From: Bradyrhizobium sp. CCGE-LA001
GTDB taxonomy: Bacteria; Pseudomonadota; Alphaproteobacteria; Rhizobiales; Xanthobacteraceae
NCBI RefSeq assembly: GCF_000296215.2
Contig: NZ_CP013949.1
Coordinates: 3,527,501 to 3,591,500 of the forward strand
Reading direction: 5' to 3'
DNA length: 64,000 nucleotides
In this document: positions 8,758 through 17,193 of the stretch, in pieces
Layout of the letters: each line of letters begins with the position of its first letter
How positions within the stretch are numbered: the first letter of the stretch is position 1
Notes under the pieces: generated by a model
Seen by the model: the letters and a program-made list of their open reading frames with translations, nothing else
Told to the model about the DNA's origin: nothing
Databases searched by the model: none
Made by a program: the position numbers and the translations under genes

Positions 8758-9660
8758 ATGTTCGCCCTGACATTTCTCGGAACCTCGGCCAGCGTTCCCT
8801 CGGTGGAGCGCAACCATCCGGCGCTGCTCGTGGAGGCCGCGGGCAAGCGTATCCTTGTCGATTGCGGCGAGGGCACCCAGCGCCAGCTGCTGCGCAGTGG
8901 CGCCGGCTTCCGGAGGCTCGACCGCATCCTGCTGACGCATGCTCATCTCGACCACGTGCTCGGCATCCCCGGCCTCTTCTCGACGCTCGGCTTGCGCCGG
9001 ACCGCCGACACGATGATCGTCCATGGAGGGCAGGGCACGCTCGACCTCGTCATCAGCATGCTCGCGGGCCTGTGGGGTGCGGGCAGGGCGCCGATCGCAG
9101 TCGCGTTCGCGCCGCTGACGGAAGGACAGGTCATCGACGCCGGCGACTTCACCATCGACTGCTTTCCGGTCCGCCATCGCGACACCGACAGTTTTGGCTT
9201 CGCCTTCAGGAGTCCCGCGCGCCGCCATCTTTTTCCCGATCGCCTCGCAGCACTCGGCGTTCCCGACGGTCCCTTGCGCGGAGAATTGGCTGCCGGACGA
9301 CCGGTCGTGATCGGTGATCGAACGATCAACCCGGAAGAGGTCCTGGGGCCACCGAGCGACGGCAGCAAGTTCGTCGTGATCGGCGACACCGAGACCACCG
9401 AGGGTCTGGCACAATATGCGGCTGACGCTGATTTGCTGGTGATCGAGGCGACCTTCCTCGATCGCGACGCCTCGACCGCGCGCGACTACGGCCACCTCAC
9501 TGCGCGCGATGCAGCCGTCTTTGCCGCGGCAAACAATATCGGCCAGCTCGTGCTCACGCATCAGTCGGGCCGCTATGAGGACGACGAGGTCCTTGCGGAA
9601 GCAGCCGCGATCTTTCCGAACACCCGGATCGCGGCCGACTTCGATCGCATCGTCGTCTAG
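8758..9660 (+). CDS. rnz: Ribonuclease Z (MBL-fold tRNA 3' processing enzyme)
   Basis: Endonuclease that matures tRNA 3' ends. It has 300 residues. The short-form RNase Z features are LGTSASVPS at the N-terminus, the metallo-beta-lactamase motif HAHLDH at residues 61-66, FPVRHRDTDSFGF and the GDTETTEG segment. The ATG at 8758 gives the canonical MFALTFLGTS start; the frame is open far upstream through the end of the ABM gene, but that part has no homology. It could also be a broader MBL hydrolase, but the motif order fits RNase Z. Confidence 0.9.
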   Translation: MFALTFLGTSASVPSVERNHPALLVEAAGKRILVDCGEGTQRQLLRSGAGFRRLDRILLTHAHLDHVLGIPGLFSTLGLRRTADTMIVHGGQGTLDLVISMLAGLWGAGRAPIAVAFAPLTEGQVIDAGDFTIDCFPVRHRDTDSFGFAFRSPARRHLFPDRLAALGVPDGPLRGELAAGRPVVIGDRTINPEEVLGPPSDGSKFVVIGDTETTEGLAQYAADADLLVIEATFLDRDASTARDYGHLTARDAAVFAAANNIGQLVLTHQSGRYEDDEVLAEAAAIFPNTRIAADFDRIVV

Positions 9661-9678
9661 CGAGACGTTTGGCTGGCC

Positions 9679-10422
9679 TTACAGGCCGGCGGCAACACCG
9701 AGGCGGCCGATGCCTGGCAGCTTGATCGCGGGGCGCCGAATGTCGAAGCCAAGCACGGCGCCGAAGAAGTTGATCTCGAGACCTTCGACCCAGCCGAGCG
9801 TCAGGCCGAGATAGCCCGAGAGCGAGGCATAGAAGCCGGTGCCAGAGGCGGTCAATCCGATCCATCGCCCGGAATAGGGATAATCCTTGCCGATGGCTGT
9901 CGGGGGCAGAACCGCGTGAAGTTCCGGCACGGCATCCAAAGCGGCCTGCACGAAGGTGTTCGAATTCGGACCGGGCCAGGCGCTGTAATCGCCAAAGGCT
10001 CGAAATCTGTAGTTCTCGACGACGTCTCGGATCTTGGGGATCAGCGTTTCAGCCTTGGCGCCGTCGATGGCGACGACGGCCTCCGGCATGGCGCCGAACC
10101 AACGTCCATCGGGGACGAAACCATTGCTCCGGATCGGTTCCCCCCAGGCCGTATAGTCGTAGCGGCTATAGCTGGCCGCGTCCTTCTCCTTGACGACAAT
10201 CCAGGTGTGGACCGCAAAGATGCTGCGCCACCGCACCGTTCGGGCAGCGTAGACTCGGATCAGGGCTTCCGGATGCGAGGCGGCGGGCGGCAGCAGGCCG
10301 GCGCTGGAACGGTCCGCGGTCTGCCAATTGCCGCGGCCATCCCCGACCCAGAAATAGCGCGCGGCCGAAATCCCGATCGGCACGAAGACCAGCAGCAGAA
10401 ATATGAGCACGGATTTTCTCAA
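9679..10422 (-). CDS. DUF3750 family protein
   Basis: 247 residues with an N-terminal hydrophobic helix or signal (about residues 4-22), then a periplasmic domain of the DUF3750 family. Recognisable features are FAVHTWIVVKEKD, the YDYTAWGEP segment and the PGPNSNTFVQ motif containing conserved N and F. HTW and PGPNSNTF recall a thiol-protease-like fold, but activity is unproven. The most upstream start is TTG at 10422, directly preceded by an in-frame stop. A GTG four codons inside is the alternative. It converges with rnz. Confidence 0.75.
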   Translation of the reverse strand: MRKSVLIFLLLVFVPIGISAARYFWVGDGRGNWQTADRSSAGLLPPAASHPEALIRVYAARTVRWRSIFAVHTWIVVKEKDAASYSRYDYTAWGEPIRSNGFVPDGRWFGAMPEAVVAIDGAKAETLIPKIRDVVENYRFRAFGDYSAWPGPNSNTFVQAALDAVPELHAVLPPTAIGKDYPYSGRWIGLTASGTGFYASLSGYLGLTLGWVEGLEINFFGAVLGFDIRRPAIKLPGIGRLGVAAGL

Positions 10423-10503
10423 GGGAAATCAGGTTCGGCGGGACACCTCGACGATATAGGTTCTGCTCGCGCTTTCACAATGATGTTCGAAAAGTCCCCG
10501 CGT

Positions 10504-11337
10504 TCATCGCGTCAATCCCGATTTGATTGCGACGTCCTGCACCTGCCGCGTCACCTGCGTCAGCTTCGGCAGCGCCGCATCGCGAAAAGCGGGCATGTCC
10601 ATGCGCATCGCATCGATGGTGACGCTCAATCCGCCGACCACCAGGCCCTGCGCATCGAAGATCGGCGTTGCCAGCGTGCGTAGGCCGTAGGCGTTCTCGC
10701 CGTCCGAGACGGCATGGCCTTTCTTCTTCACCTGATCGAGCCGGGCGAGCAGGGCATCGAGATCGGTGAGCGTCCGCTCCGACAATTTGACGCGCGGCCG
10801 TGACTCCAGGCGCGAGATCTGCTCATCGCGCCCCAGATGGGCCAGCAAGACGTGCCCGAGGGCAGCGCTGTAGGCGGGAATGCGCGTGCCTGGCCGGCGG
10901 TCCATCTTGTGACGGTCGAGGCCGACGCCGACGCGCGCGAGATAGACCACATCGCCCCCGTCGAGGATACCGAGCGAGGCCGCGTCGCCCACACCAGGCA
11001 CGAGCTCCCGCAACAGCGGCTCGACGATCGTGCGCAGCGATCCATGCGACAGCACGGTGTAGCCGATGTCGAGGCAGGCCATGCCAAGGCGGAACCGGCG
11101 GCTTTGCGGCACCGCCTGGACGTAGCCGAGCTCGACCAGCGTCTGGATTAGCCGGAATGCCGTTCCGCGATCGAGGTCGGCGCGTGCGGCAATCTCACTC
11201 AGCGTGAGTTCGAAGGCCTCGCTACTGAAACTCCTGAGCACGGCGAAGGCCTTGCCGACGGAAGCAACGTAATTCTTGGGATTCTGCGCGCCAGCTTCAG
11301 GTTTGCGCCGTGCGGCCTTGGTTTCGACCTTGGTCAT
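10504..11337 (-). CDS. IclR-family transcriptional regulator of the acid-sugar operon
   Basis: 277 residues. The winged HTH lies at about residues 46-68 (LSEIAARADLDRGTAFRLI), followed by an IclR effector domain with ILDGGDVVYLARV and PAYSAALGHVLLA. It is divergent from the dapA-like gene, with a 122-bp shared promoter region containing a 17-bp inverted repeat. It is most likely the specific regulator of 11460-18165, with the acid sugar or a breakdown product as effector. The ATG at 11337 is the only plausible start; its ribosome site is weak. Confidence 0.92.
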   Translation of the reverse strand: MTKVETKAARRKPEAGAQNPKNYVASVGKAFAVLRSFSSEAFELTLSEIAARADLDRGTAFRLIQTLVELGYVQAVPQSRRFRLGMACLDIGYTVLSHGSLRTIVEPLLRELVPGVGDAASLGILDGGDVVYLARVGVGLDRHKMDRRPGTRIPAYSAALGHVLLAHLGRDEQISRLESRPRVKLSERTLTDLDALLARLDQVKKKGHAVSDGENAYGLRTLATPIFDAQGLVVGGLSVTIDAMRMDMPAFRDAALPKLTQVTRQVQDVAIKSGLTR

Positions 11338-11416
11338 GCCGAGTGTCCCGTCAGGACAGCCATCGCCCTTGACGCGGGGACGCGCTGATTTTACGACAGG
11401 TCAACTCAATAACAAA

Positions 11417-11433
11417 TGTTCGCATTCCGAACA
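11417..11433. promoter_or_regulatory. IclR-type operator, TGTTCG-N5-CGAACA
   Basis: Perfect six-base inverted repeat with a five-base spacer (CATTC), 27 bp upstream of the dapA-like start and 80 bp upstream of the divergent IclR gene. Length, spacing and position fit an IclR-family operator controlling both genes. Confidence 0.6.
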
Positions 11434-11459
11434 ACATCGATCCGCCATCGGAGGAAGTA

Positions 11460-12380
11460 TTGTCGACATCATCGCTGCACCCTCATGGCGTGTTCTCTGC
11501 CGCGCTGACGCCGCTCGATGCCGAGCTCGTTCCCGATCATCAGCGTTTCGTCGAACACTGCCGCTATCTCCTGGACGAAGGCTGCGACGGCATCGCGATG
11601 CTGGGCACGACGGGGGAGGCGAACTCTTTCTCGATCGCCGAACGCACGGCGCTGTTGGAGGCCGCGATCGCCGGCGGCATCAAGCCGAACCAGTTACTGC
11701 CGGGCACCGGCGTTGCCGCGCTCACCGACACCATCGCACTGACGCGTCATGCCCTTTCGGTCGGCGTCGACACCGTGGTGATGCTGCCGCCGTTCTACTA
11801 CAAGAACGTCAGCGATGACGGCATCTATGCCGCCTATAGCGAGATCGTGCAGCGCATCGGCGATGCAAGGCTCAAGGTCGTCCTCTATCACTATCCGCAG
11901 ATGTCGGCGCAGCCGATCTCGCATGCGCTGATCGAGCGGTTGCGCAAGACCTATCCGGCGACGTTCACCGGCATCAAGGATTCGTCCGGCGATTTCGCCA
12001 ACATGACGGCGATGGTGGAGCGTTTCCCCGGGTTCGCCGTCCTGGGCGGCGCCGATCCGCTGATGCTGCCGCTACTGCGCAAGGGCGGCGCGGGATGCAT
12101 CACCGCGACCTCCAATCTCGTCGCGCGTAGTCTTGCCTATGTCTACAAGCATTTTCGCGACAGCGACGACGATCCCGCCCTCAAGGCGGCGCAGGAGCGC
12201 ATCGTAAAAGCCCGCGAGCTGGTCTCGCAGTTTCCGCAGATGGCTTCGCTGAAGGCGCTGGCGGCCGACCGCACCAAGCACGCCGGATGGCAGCGCCTGC
12301 GGCCGCCACTAGAGTCCTTGCAGCCCGACCAGCTGAAAACGCTGCTGGCGAATGCCACCGCGTTCGCTGCCGCTTTCTAG
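11460..12380 (+). CDS. DapA/NAL-superfamily aldolase
   Basis: Schiff-base (class I) lyase of the dihydrodipicolinate synthase/N-acetylneuraminate lyase family, 306 residues. The pyruvate-site motif GTTGEANSFS, catalytic tyrosine Y143 in YHYP and Schiff-base lysine K173 in GIKDSSGD are all present. The start is an unusual TTG at 11460, with GGAGGAAG five to six bases upstream and no competing ATG. As first gene of an acid-sugar operon it is unlikely to be the lysine-pathway enzyme. A 2-keto-3-deoxy acid or related hydroxy-oxo acid aldolase or dehydratase is a better guess. Confidence 0.88.
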   Translation: MSTSSLHPHGVFSAALTPLDAELVPDHQRFVEHCRYLLDEGCDGIAMLGTTGEANSFSIAERTALLEAAIAGGIKPNQLLPGTGVAALTDTIALTRHALSVGVDTVVMLPPFYYKNVSDDGIYAAYSEIVQRIGDARLKVVLYHYPQMSAQPISHALIERLRKTYPATFTGIKDSSGDFANMTAMVERFPGFAVLGGADPLMLPLLRKGGAGCITATSNLVARSLAYVYKHFRDSDDDPALKAAQERIVKARELVSQFPQMASLKALAADRTKHAGWQRLRPPLESLQPDQLKTLLANATAFAAAF

Positions 12381-12402
12381 GCGCGGCCGGCGAGGCGATC
12401 CG

Positions 12403-13848
12403 ATGTCCGACTCCTTCCAGGATGCGCTGACCAATCTCGCCGCAATCGTCGGCGACAAGCATGTCATCGCGTCCGGAGCCGACCAGGAGCCTTACGTGGT
12501 GGACTGGCGCGGACGCTATCACGGCCGAGCGGTTGCGGTGGTGAAGCCCGGCTCCACCTCCGAAGTCGCTTCCGTCGTCAAATACTGCGCCGACAGGCAC
12601 CTCGCGATCGTGCCGCAAGGCGGCAATACCGGCATGTGCGGGGCCGCGACGCCGGACGATCGGGCGGGCAGTGTCGTCATCCGGCTCGACCGCATGCGGG
12701 CCGTGCGCGACATCAGCCCGCTCGCCAACACGATCACGGTCGAAGCCGGCTGCATTCTTGCCGAGGTGCAGAATGCAGCGCGCAACGTCGATCGTTACTT
12801 TCCCCTGAGCCTGGGCGCCGAGGGCTCCTGCCAGATCGGCGGCAACGTCTCTACCAACGCAGGCGGCACGGCCGTGCTGCGTTATGGGCCGACGCGCGAT
12901 CTCGTGCTCGGGCTCGAGGTCGTGTTGCCCGATGGCCGTGTGTTCAACGGCCTGCGGGCGCTGCGCAAGGACAACACCGGTTATGCCCTGAAGCAGCTCT
13001 TCATCGGCGCGGAGGGCACGCTCGGCATCGTCACCGCGGCTGTGCTAAAGTTGTTCGCACCGCCGCGCAGCTCGGCGCTGGCGCTGCTGAAATTGCAAGG
13101 CGTCGAGCAGGCGCTCGACATCATGCAGCGTCTTCGCGGCGCGGTAGGTGACCGGCTCGGCAGCCTCGAAATCATGTCGCGCTCGCAGATCGCAGCCATC
13201 GTCGCAACCGTGCCGCATGTGACCATTCCATTCGAGCTGACGACTCCGTGGTATCTGATCGTCGAACTGACCGATACACTCGCAGGAATCGACCTTAATG
13301 AGCCGCTTGCCACGGTGCTCGCGGAGGCGATGGAGGCTGGGCTCGCCGATGACGTCATCCTCGCCTCCAACCTCGCGCTGGCCAAGGCGATCTGGGCTGT
13401 CAGACACAGCGTGTCCGAGGGCAACAAACGCAGCGGCTATGTCGTGTCGCACGACAGCGTGGTGCCGCTGGAGCGGCAGGCCGACTTCGTGACCAATGTC
13501 GAAGCCCGCATCAAGGCCGCGGTTCCGCATGCGAACGTGGTGATGCACGGCTATATCGGCGACGGAAACATCCACGTGATCGCCCTGATCGACCGCGCGC
13601 ATTGCCAGGAGTCCGCTGCAACGGCCGCTTTGGTGGCCGAGATCAACGAGATCGTCGACGACGAGACCGCAGCGCAGGGCGGAGCAATCAGTGCCGAGCA
13701 CGGTATCGGCATCACCAATCGCAGCCGGCTCGCCCGCGTCACCGATCCGCTCGACATCGAGCTGATGCGGGGCATCAAGCAATTGCTCGACCCAAACGGC
13801 CTGATGAATCCGGGCAAGATTTTCGCGGCCGGAGGTGTGCGACGATGA
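12403..13848 (+). CDS. FAD-linked 2-hydroxyacid dehydrogenase (GlcD/D2HGDH/LDH type)
   Basis: 481 residues. The N-terminal FAD_binding_4 (PCMH) domain carries VPQGGNTGMCGAATP, the pyrophosphate-binding part, and IGGNVSTNAGG. The C-terminal FAD-oxidase domain has the metal/substrate motif HGYIGDGNIHV and the closing ISAEHGIG. It oxidises a D-2-hydroxyacid to the 2-oxoacid using an electron carrier; which acid is not visible. The ATG at 12403 was chosen because homologues begin there. It overlaps the kinase gene by four bases (ATGA), which indicates translational coupling. A paralogue lies at the right edge of the window. Confidence 0.9.
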   Translation: MSDSFQDALTNLAAIVGDKHVIASGADQEPYVVDWRGRYHGRAVAVVKPGSTSEVASVVKYCADRHLAIVPQGGNTGMCGAATPDDRAGSVVIRLDRMRAVRDISPLANTITVEAGCILAEVQNAARNVDRYFPLSLGAEGSCQIGGNVSTNAGGTAVLRYGPTRDLVLGLEVVLPDGRVFNGLRALRKDNTGYALKQLFIGAEGTLGIVTAAVLKLFAPPRSSALALLKLQGVEQALDIMQRLRGAVGDRLGSLEIMSRSQIAAIVATVPHVTIPFELTTPWYLIVELTDTLAGIDLNEPLATVLAEAMEAGLADDVILASNLALAKAIWAVRHSVSEGNKRSGYVVSHDSVVPLERQADFVTNVEARIKAAVPHANVVMHGYIGDGNIHVIALIDRAHCQESAATAALVAEINEIVDDETAAQGGAISAEHGIGITNRSRLARVTDPLDIELMRGIKQLLDPNGLMNPGKIFAAGGVRR

Positions 13849-14951
13849 CGAGCGTTCGCCTGCTTGCCGACGATCTCACCGGGGCGCTCGACACCGCGGC
13901 GGAGTTCGTCGGCCTGTGCGGACCGTTCGACGTTACATGGCCGGATGCGGCCGTCGTATCGTCCTCTCCGAGCCTTGCGATCGATAGCGGGACGCGCGAG
14001 CGATCGAAGGCCGAGAGCATTGAGATCGTAGCGCGGCTGGCGCCGCAGCTTCGCGGAGCGACGATCGCCTACAAGAAGGTCGATAGTCTTCTTCGTGGCG
14101 CGTGGGCGGCCGAATTCGGCGCTTGCCTGCGCGGCGGCGATTGGGCGTCCTGCGTAGTCGCGCCCGCCTTCGACTATCAGGGGCGCCGTACCGTCGGGGG
14201 CCAGCAATTCGCGCGCACCGTGCAAGGCGATTGGCACCGGGTCGGTGACAATCTGCTGTCTCAATTGCGGCAGGACGGCATCGCGGCGCAGCAGGGCGGG
14301 GCCGATACCTTGTCGCAGGGCGGCGTCCAGGTGTTCGATGCCGAGAGTGACATCGATCTCGATCGGATCGTCGCGATGGGACAGCGCATGCCGGGGCCTG
14401 TGCTATGGTGCGGCAGTGGCGGACTCGCCGGCGCACTCGCCCGCAGCCATCGCGCCGATGCGCCAGGCCAATTGAAGCTGCCGGTACTGGGGTTGTTCGG
14501 GTCGGACCAGCCTGCGACTGCGTCTCAGCTGACGGCATGCGGCGCGGCGACCATCGCGCTTGCGGAAGGCGAGGGCGCTGCGCCCGTCCGGCGCAAGCTG
14601 TCCGAGGACGGCGTGGCGCTGGTCAAATTCTCACTCGCGGAAGGTCTCAGTCGCGCCGAGGCGGCGCGGCGGATCGCGCGCGAAATGACGACGCTGATCT
14701 CGGCGCTCGAACCGCCGGGCACGTTGATCGTTGCCGGTGGCGAGACGCTGAAGGCCGCGTGCGTTGCCCTCGGTGCGCATGCGCTCCAGGTGACGGGACG
14801 TATCGTGCCGGGCTTGCCGCGCTCGATTCTGCAGGGAGGCCGGTGGTCCGGCGTGGACGTGGTCTCGAAGTCCGGTGCATTCGGGCCGAGCGCGCTCTGG
14901 CGCGATCTGCTCCGGGACAATCATTTGCTCAACATGGAGAGCCCGATATGA
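13845..14951 (+). CDS. DUF1537-type four-carbon acid sugar kinase
   Basis: 368 residues of the OtnK/DtnK family, which phosphorylates the terminal hydroxyl of four-carbon sugar acids such as threonate or erythronate. The N-terminal substrate domain opens with LLADDLTGALDTAAEF and has YKKVDSLLRG. The C-terminal nucleotide domain has the glycine-rich LIVAGGETLKA and SKSGAFG. Start and stop overlap their neighbours by four bases on both sides, so it is tightly coupled with the FAD dehydrogenase and pdxA2. Its length is slightly below the usual 400-430 residues. Confidence 0.88.
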   Translation: MTSVRLLADDLTGALDTAAEFVGLCGPFDVTWPDAAVVSSSPSLAIDSGTRERSKAESIEIVARLAPQLRGATIAYKKVDSLLRGAWAAEFGACLRGGDWASCVVAPAFDYQGRRTVGGQQFARTVQGDWHRVGDNLLSQLRQDGIAAQQGGADTLSQGGVQVFDAESDIDLDRIVAMGQRMPGPVLWCGSGGLAGALARSHRADAPGQLKLPVLGLFGSDQPATASQLTACGAATIALAEGEGAAPVRRKLSEDGVALVKFSLAEGLSRAEAARRIAREMTTLISALEPPGTLIVAGGETLKAACVALGAHALQVTGRIVPGLPRSILQGGRWSGVDVVSKSGAFGPSALWRDLLRDNHLLNMESPI

Positions 14952-15985
14952 CCTCTCGGCATCTTGCCATCACCATGGGCGATCCCGCCGGGATCGGGCC
15001 GGAGATCATCGTCAAGGCCTGCGTCGGACTGAAGGACCGGATCGCAAAGAGCGATTTGCGTCTGCTGATCATCGGCAGCGGCGCGGCGCTCGAGGGTGCA
15101 AGAGCGGCACTCGGCGCCGACATCGCCATTCCCGAGGTCAGCAACCAAGATCGTGACTGGCCCAATCTGTGCTTCCTCCAGGCCGACGCCGAAGGCGAGC
15201 CGATCAAGCCCGGCGTGCTCAGCGCCGACGGCGGCCGCTTTGCCTACAAGGCGATCGAGCAGGGCGTGCGCCTGACGCAGGCGGGACGGACCTCCGCCAT
15301 CGTCACGGCACCGCTCAACAAGGAGGCGCTCAACAAGGCCGGCTATCATTTCCCCGGACATACCGAGATGCTTGCGCATCTCACCGGCGTGCGCGGCTCG
15401 GTGATGCTGCTTGCTCATGGCAACATGCGCGTCAGCCATGTATCGACCCATGTCGCCCTGGAGGATGTGCCGAAACGCCTGACGCCGGAGCGCCTGCGCA
15501 TGGTGATCGACCTCACCAACGACGCGTTGCGGCGGCTCGGCATTGCCAGGCCGAAGATCGCGATTGCCGCGCTCAATCCGCATGCCGGTGAGGGCGGCCT
15601 GTTTGGCCGGCAGGATATCGATGTGTCGGCACCGACGATCGCCAAGGCGGTCGCCGACGGTCTCGACGTCGTCGGCCCGGTGCCCGGCGACACCATCTTC
15701 GTCAAGCTGCGCGCCGGCCAGTACGATGCCGCGGTCGCGATGTATCACGATCAGGGTCACATCCCCGTCAAGCTGCTCGGCTTCCAGGTCGATCCCGCCA
15801 CCGGTCGCTGGCAGGAGCTCTCCGGCGTGAACATCACGCTGGGTTTGCCGATCATCCGTACCTCCGTCGATCACGGCACCGCTTTCGACATCGCCGGCAA
15901 GGGCCTCGCCAACGAGCACAGCCTGATCGAGGCCATCGACTATGCCGAACGTCTGGCCGCTGGCGCCTCCGCATCCAAGTCATGA
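14948..15985 (+). CDS. pdxA2: PdxA2-type 4-phosphothreonate/4-phosphoerythronate dehydrogenase
   Basis: 345 residues of the PdxA family of NAD-dependent metal enzymes. Motifs are the N-terminal TMGDPAGIGPEI, the first metal histidine in FPGHTEMLAH, and YHDQGHIPVK. It follows a DUF1537 kinase with a four-base overlap. That pairing is the known catabolic arrangement in which PdxA2 oxidatively decarboxylates 4-phospho-D-threonate or -erythronate to dihydroxyacetone phosphate. The operon context therefore argues against the pyridoxal-pathway PdxA. Confidence 0.9.
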   Translation: MTSRHLAITMGDPAGIGPEIIVKACVGLKDRIAKSDLRLLIIGSGAALEGARAALGADIAIPEVSNQDRDWPNLCFLQADAEGEPIKPGVLSADGGRFAYKAIEQGVRLTQAGRTSAIVTAPLNKEALNKAGYHFPGHTEMLAHLTGVRGSVMLLAHGNMRVSHVSTHVALEDVPKRLTPERLRMVIDLTNDALRRLGIARPKIAIAALNPHAGEGGLFGRQDIDVSAPTIAKAVADGLDVVGPVPGDTIFVKLRAGQYDAAVAMYHDQGHIPVKLLGFQVDPATGRWQELSGVNITLGLPIIRTSVDHGTAFDIAGKGLANEHSLIEAIDYAERLAAGASASKS

Positions 15986-15998
15986 GACCGAGCGCACG

Positions 15999-17129
15999 AT
16001 GACCAATGCCTTCACGCCCATCGAGATCCTTCGTCCGACCGTCCTCGAATTCGGCTGCGGCACGATTGCCGCTGCGGCACGCTTCGCCGAACGGATTGGC
16101 GCAAGACGGCCATTGGTGATTTCCGACGCTTTCAACGCCCGCCGTGTCGACACGCTGGCGCTGCCGGGCACGGTGAAAGTGTTCGGCGACGTGAAGCCGG
16201 AGCCGGACCTGCCCAACCTCCAAAAGGCAGTGGCGATGGCGAAGGATCTCAAGCCCGATCTCGTCGTCGGCTTCGGCGGCGGCAGCGCGATGGATCTGGC
16301 CAAGCTGGTCGCGGTGATGTGCACGAGCGATGTGGCCTTCGCGGACATCGTCGGGCCGGAGAAGGTGGCCGGTCGCAGCGTAGCGCTGATGCAGATCCCG
16401 ACCACGTCGGGGACCGGCAGTGAGGCGGGCACCCGCGCGCTCGTCACTGATCCGGTCAGCCAGAACAAGCAGGCGGTGCAGAGCCGCTTCATGCTGGCCG
16501 ACATCGCGATCGTCGATCCCGATCTGACGATGACAGTGCCGAAAGAAGTCACGGCGGCGACCGGTGTCGACGCGCTGGCGCATTGTGTCGAGGCCTATAC
16601 CAGCCGCAAGGCGCATCCGACGATCGACCTCTACGCGCTCGAAGGTGCGCGGCTGGTCGGGCAGTATCTCGAGCGGGCAGTGGCCGATGGCGGCGATCGT
16701 GAGGCGCGTGCGGGCCTGGCACTGGCCTCGCTCTATGGCGGCTATTGCCTCGGACCGGTGAATACCACTGCCGGTCACGCGGTCGCCTATCCGCTCGGCA
16801 CGCGCCATCATATCGCCCATGGCCTCGCCTGCGCCGTGATCTTTCCGCACACGCTGGCCTTCAACATGCCGGCGGTGGAGGCGAAGACCGTCGCAGTGAT
16901 CCGGGCGCTCGGGTTGCCGGAGCGGGGCGATGCAAAGCTGGCGTTCGAAGCAACCTACAAGTTCTGCGCCGATCTCGGCATCGAGATGCGGTTGTCGGCG
17001 CTCGGCGTGCCCCGCGCCGATCTCGCGGTGATGGCGGATGAGGCCCACGCCATTCGCCGCCTGCTCGACAACAATCCGCGCGACCTCGACCGGGATGCGA
17101 TCCTGAACATGTACGAGGTCGCGTTCTAG
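15999..17129 (+). CDS. Iron-containing alcohol dehydrogenase
   Basis: 376-residue group III (Fe-ADH) NAD-dependent dehydrogenase. The cofactor loop is GFGGGSAMDLAK, followed by PTTSGTGSEAGT. Metal ligands sit in ATGVDALAHCVEAY and in the HHIAHGLACAV region. The ATG at 15999 is 13 bp after the pdxA2 stop and starts MTNAFTPIEI, as expected. Within this operon it probably interconverts a hydroxy- and oxo-compound, for example a maleylacetate-, lactaldehyde- or sugar-acid-type substrate; the exact one is not readable. Confidence 0.9.
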   Translation: MTNAFTPIEILRPTVLEFGCGTIAAAARFAERIGARRPLVISDAFNARRVDTLALPGTVKVFGDVKPEPDLPNLQKAVAMAKDLKPDLVVGFGGGSAMDLAKLVAVMCTSDVAFADIVGPEKVAGRSVALMQIPTTSGTGSEAGTRALVTDPVSQNKQAVQSRFMLADIAIVDPDLTMTVPKEVTAATGVDALAHCVEAYTSRKAHPTIDLYALEGARLVGQYLERAVADGGDREARAGLALASLYGGYCLGPVNTTAGHAVAYPLGTRHHIAHGLACAVIFPHTLAFNMPAVEAKTVAVIRALGLPERGDAKLAFEATYKFCADLGIEMRLSALGVPRADLAVMADEAHAIRRLLDNNPRDLDRDAILNMYEVAF

Positions 17130-17193
17130 CCTTCTTCGCCGCTCGCTCGCGCGCGGCTACCAATCAACAACATTGAAAACAGAGGAAACTTCG

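Noticed and set aside
11460..12380. Assignment of the DapA-like protein as the lysine-pathway dapA
   Set aside because: Operon context with acid-sugar kinase, PdxA2 and an IclR regulator argues for a catabolic aldolase instead.
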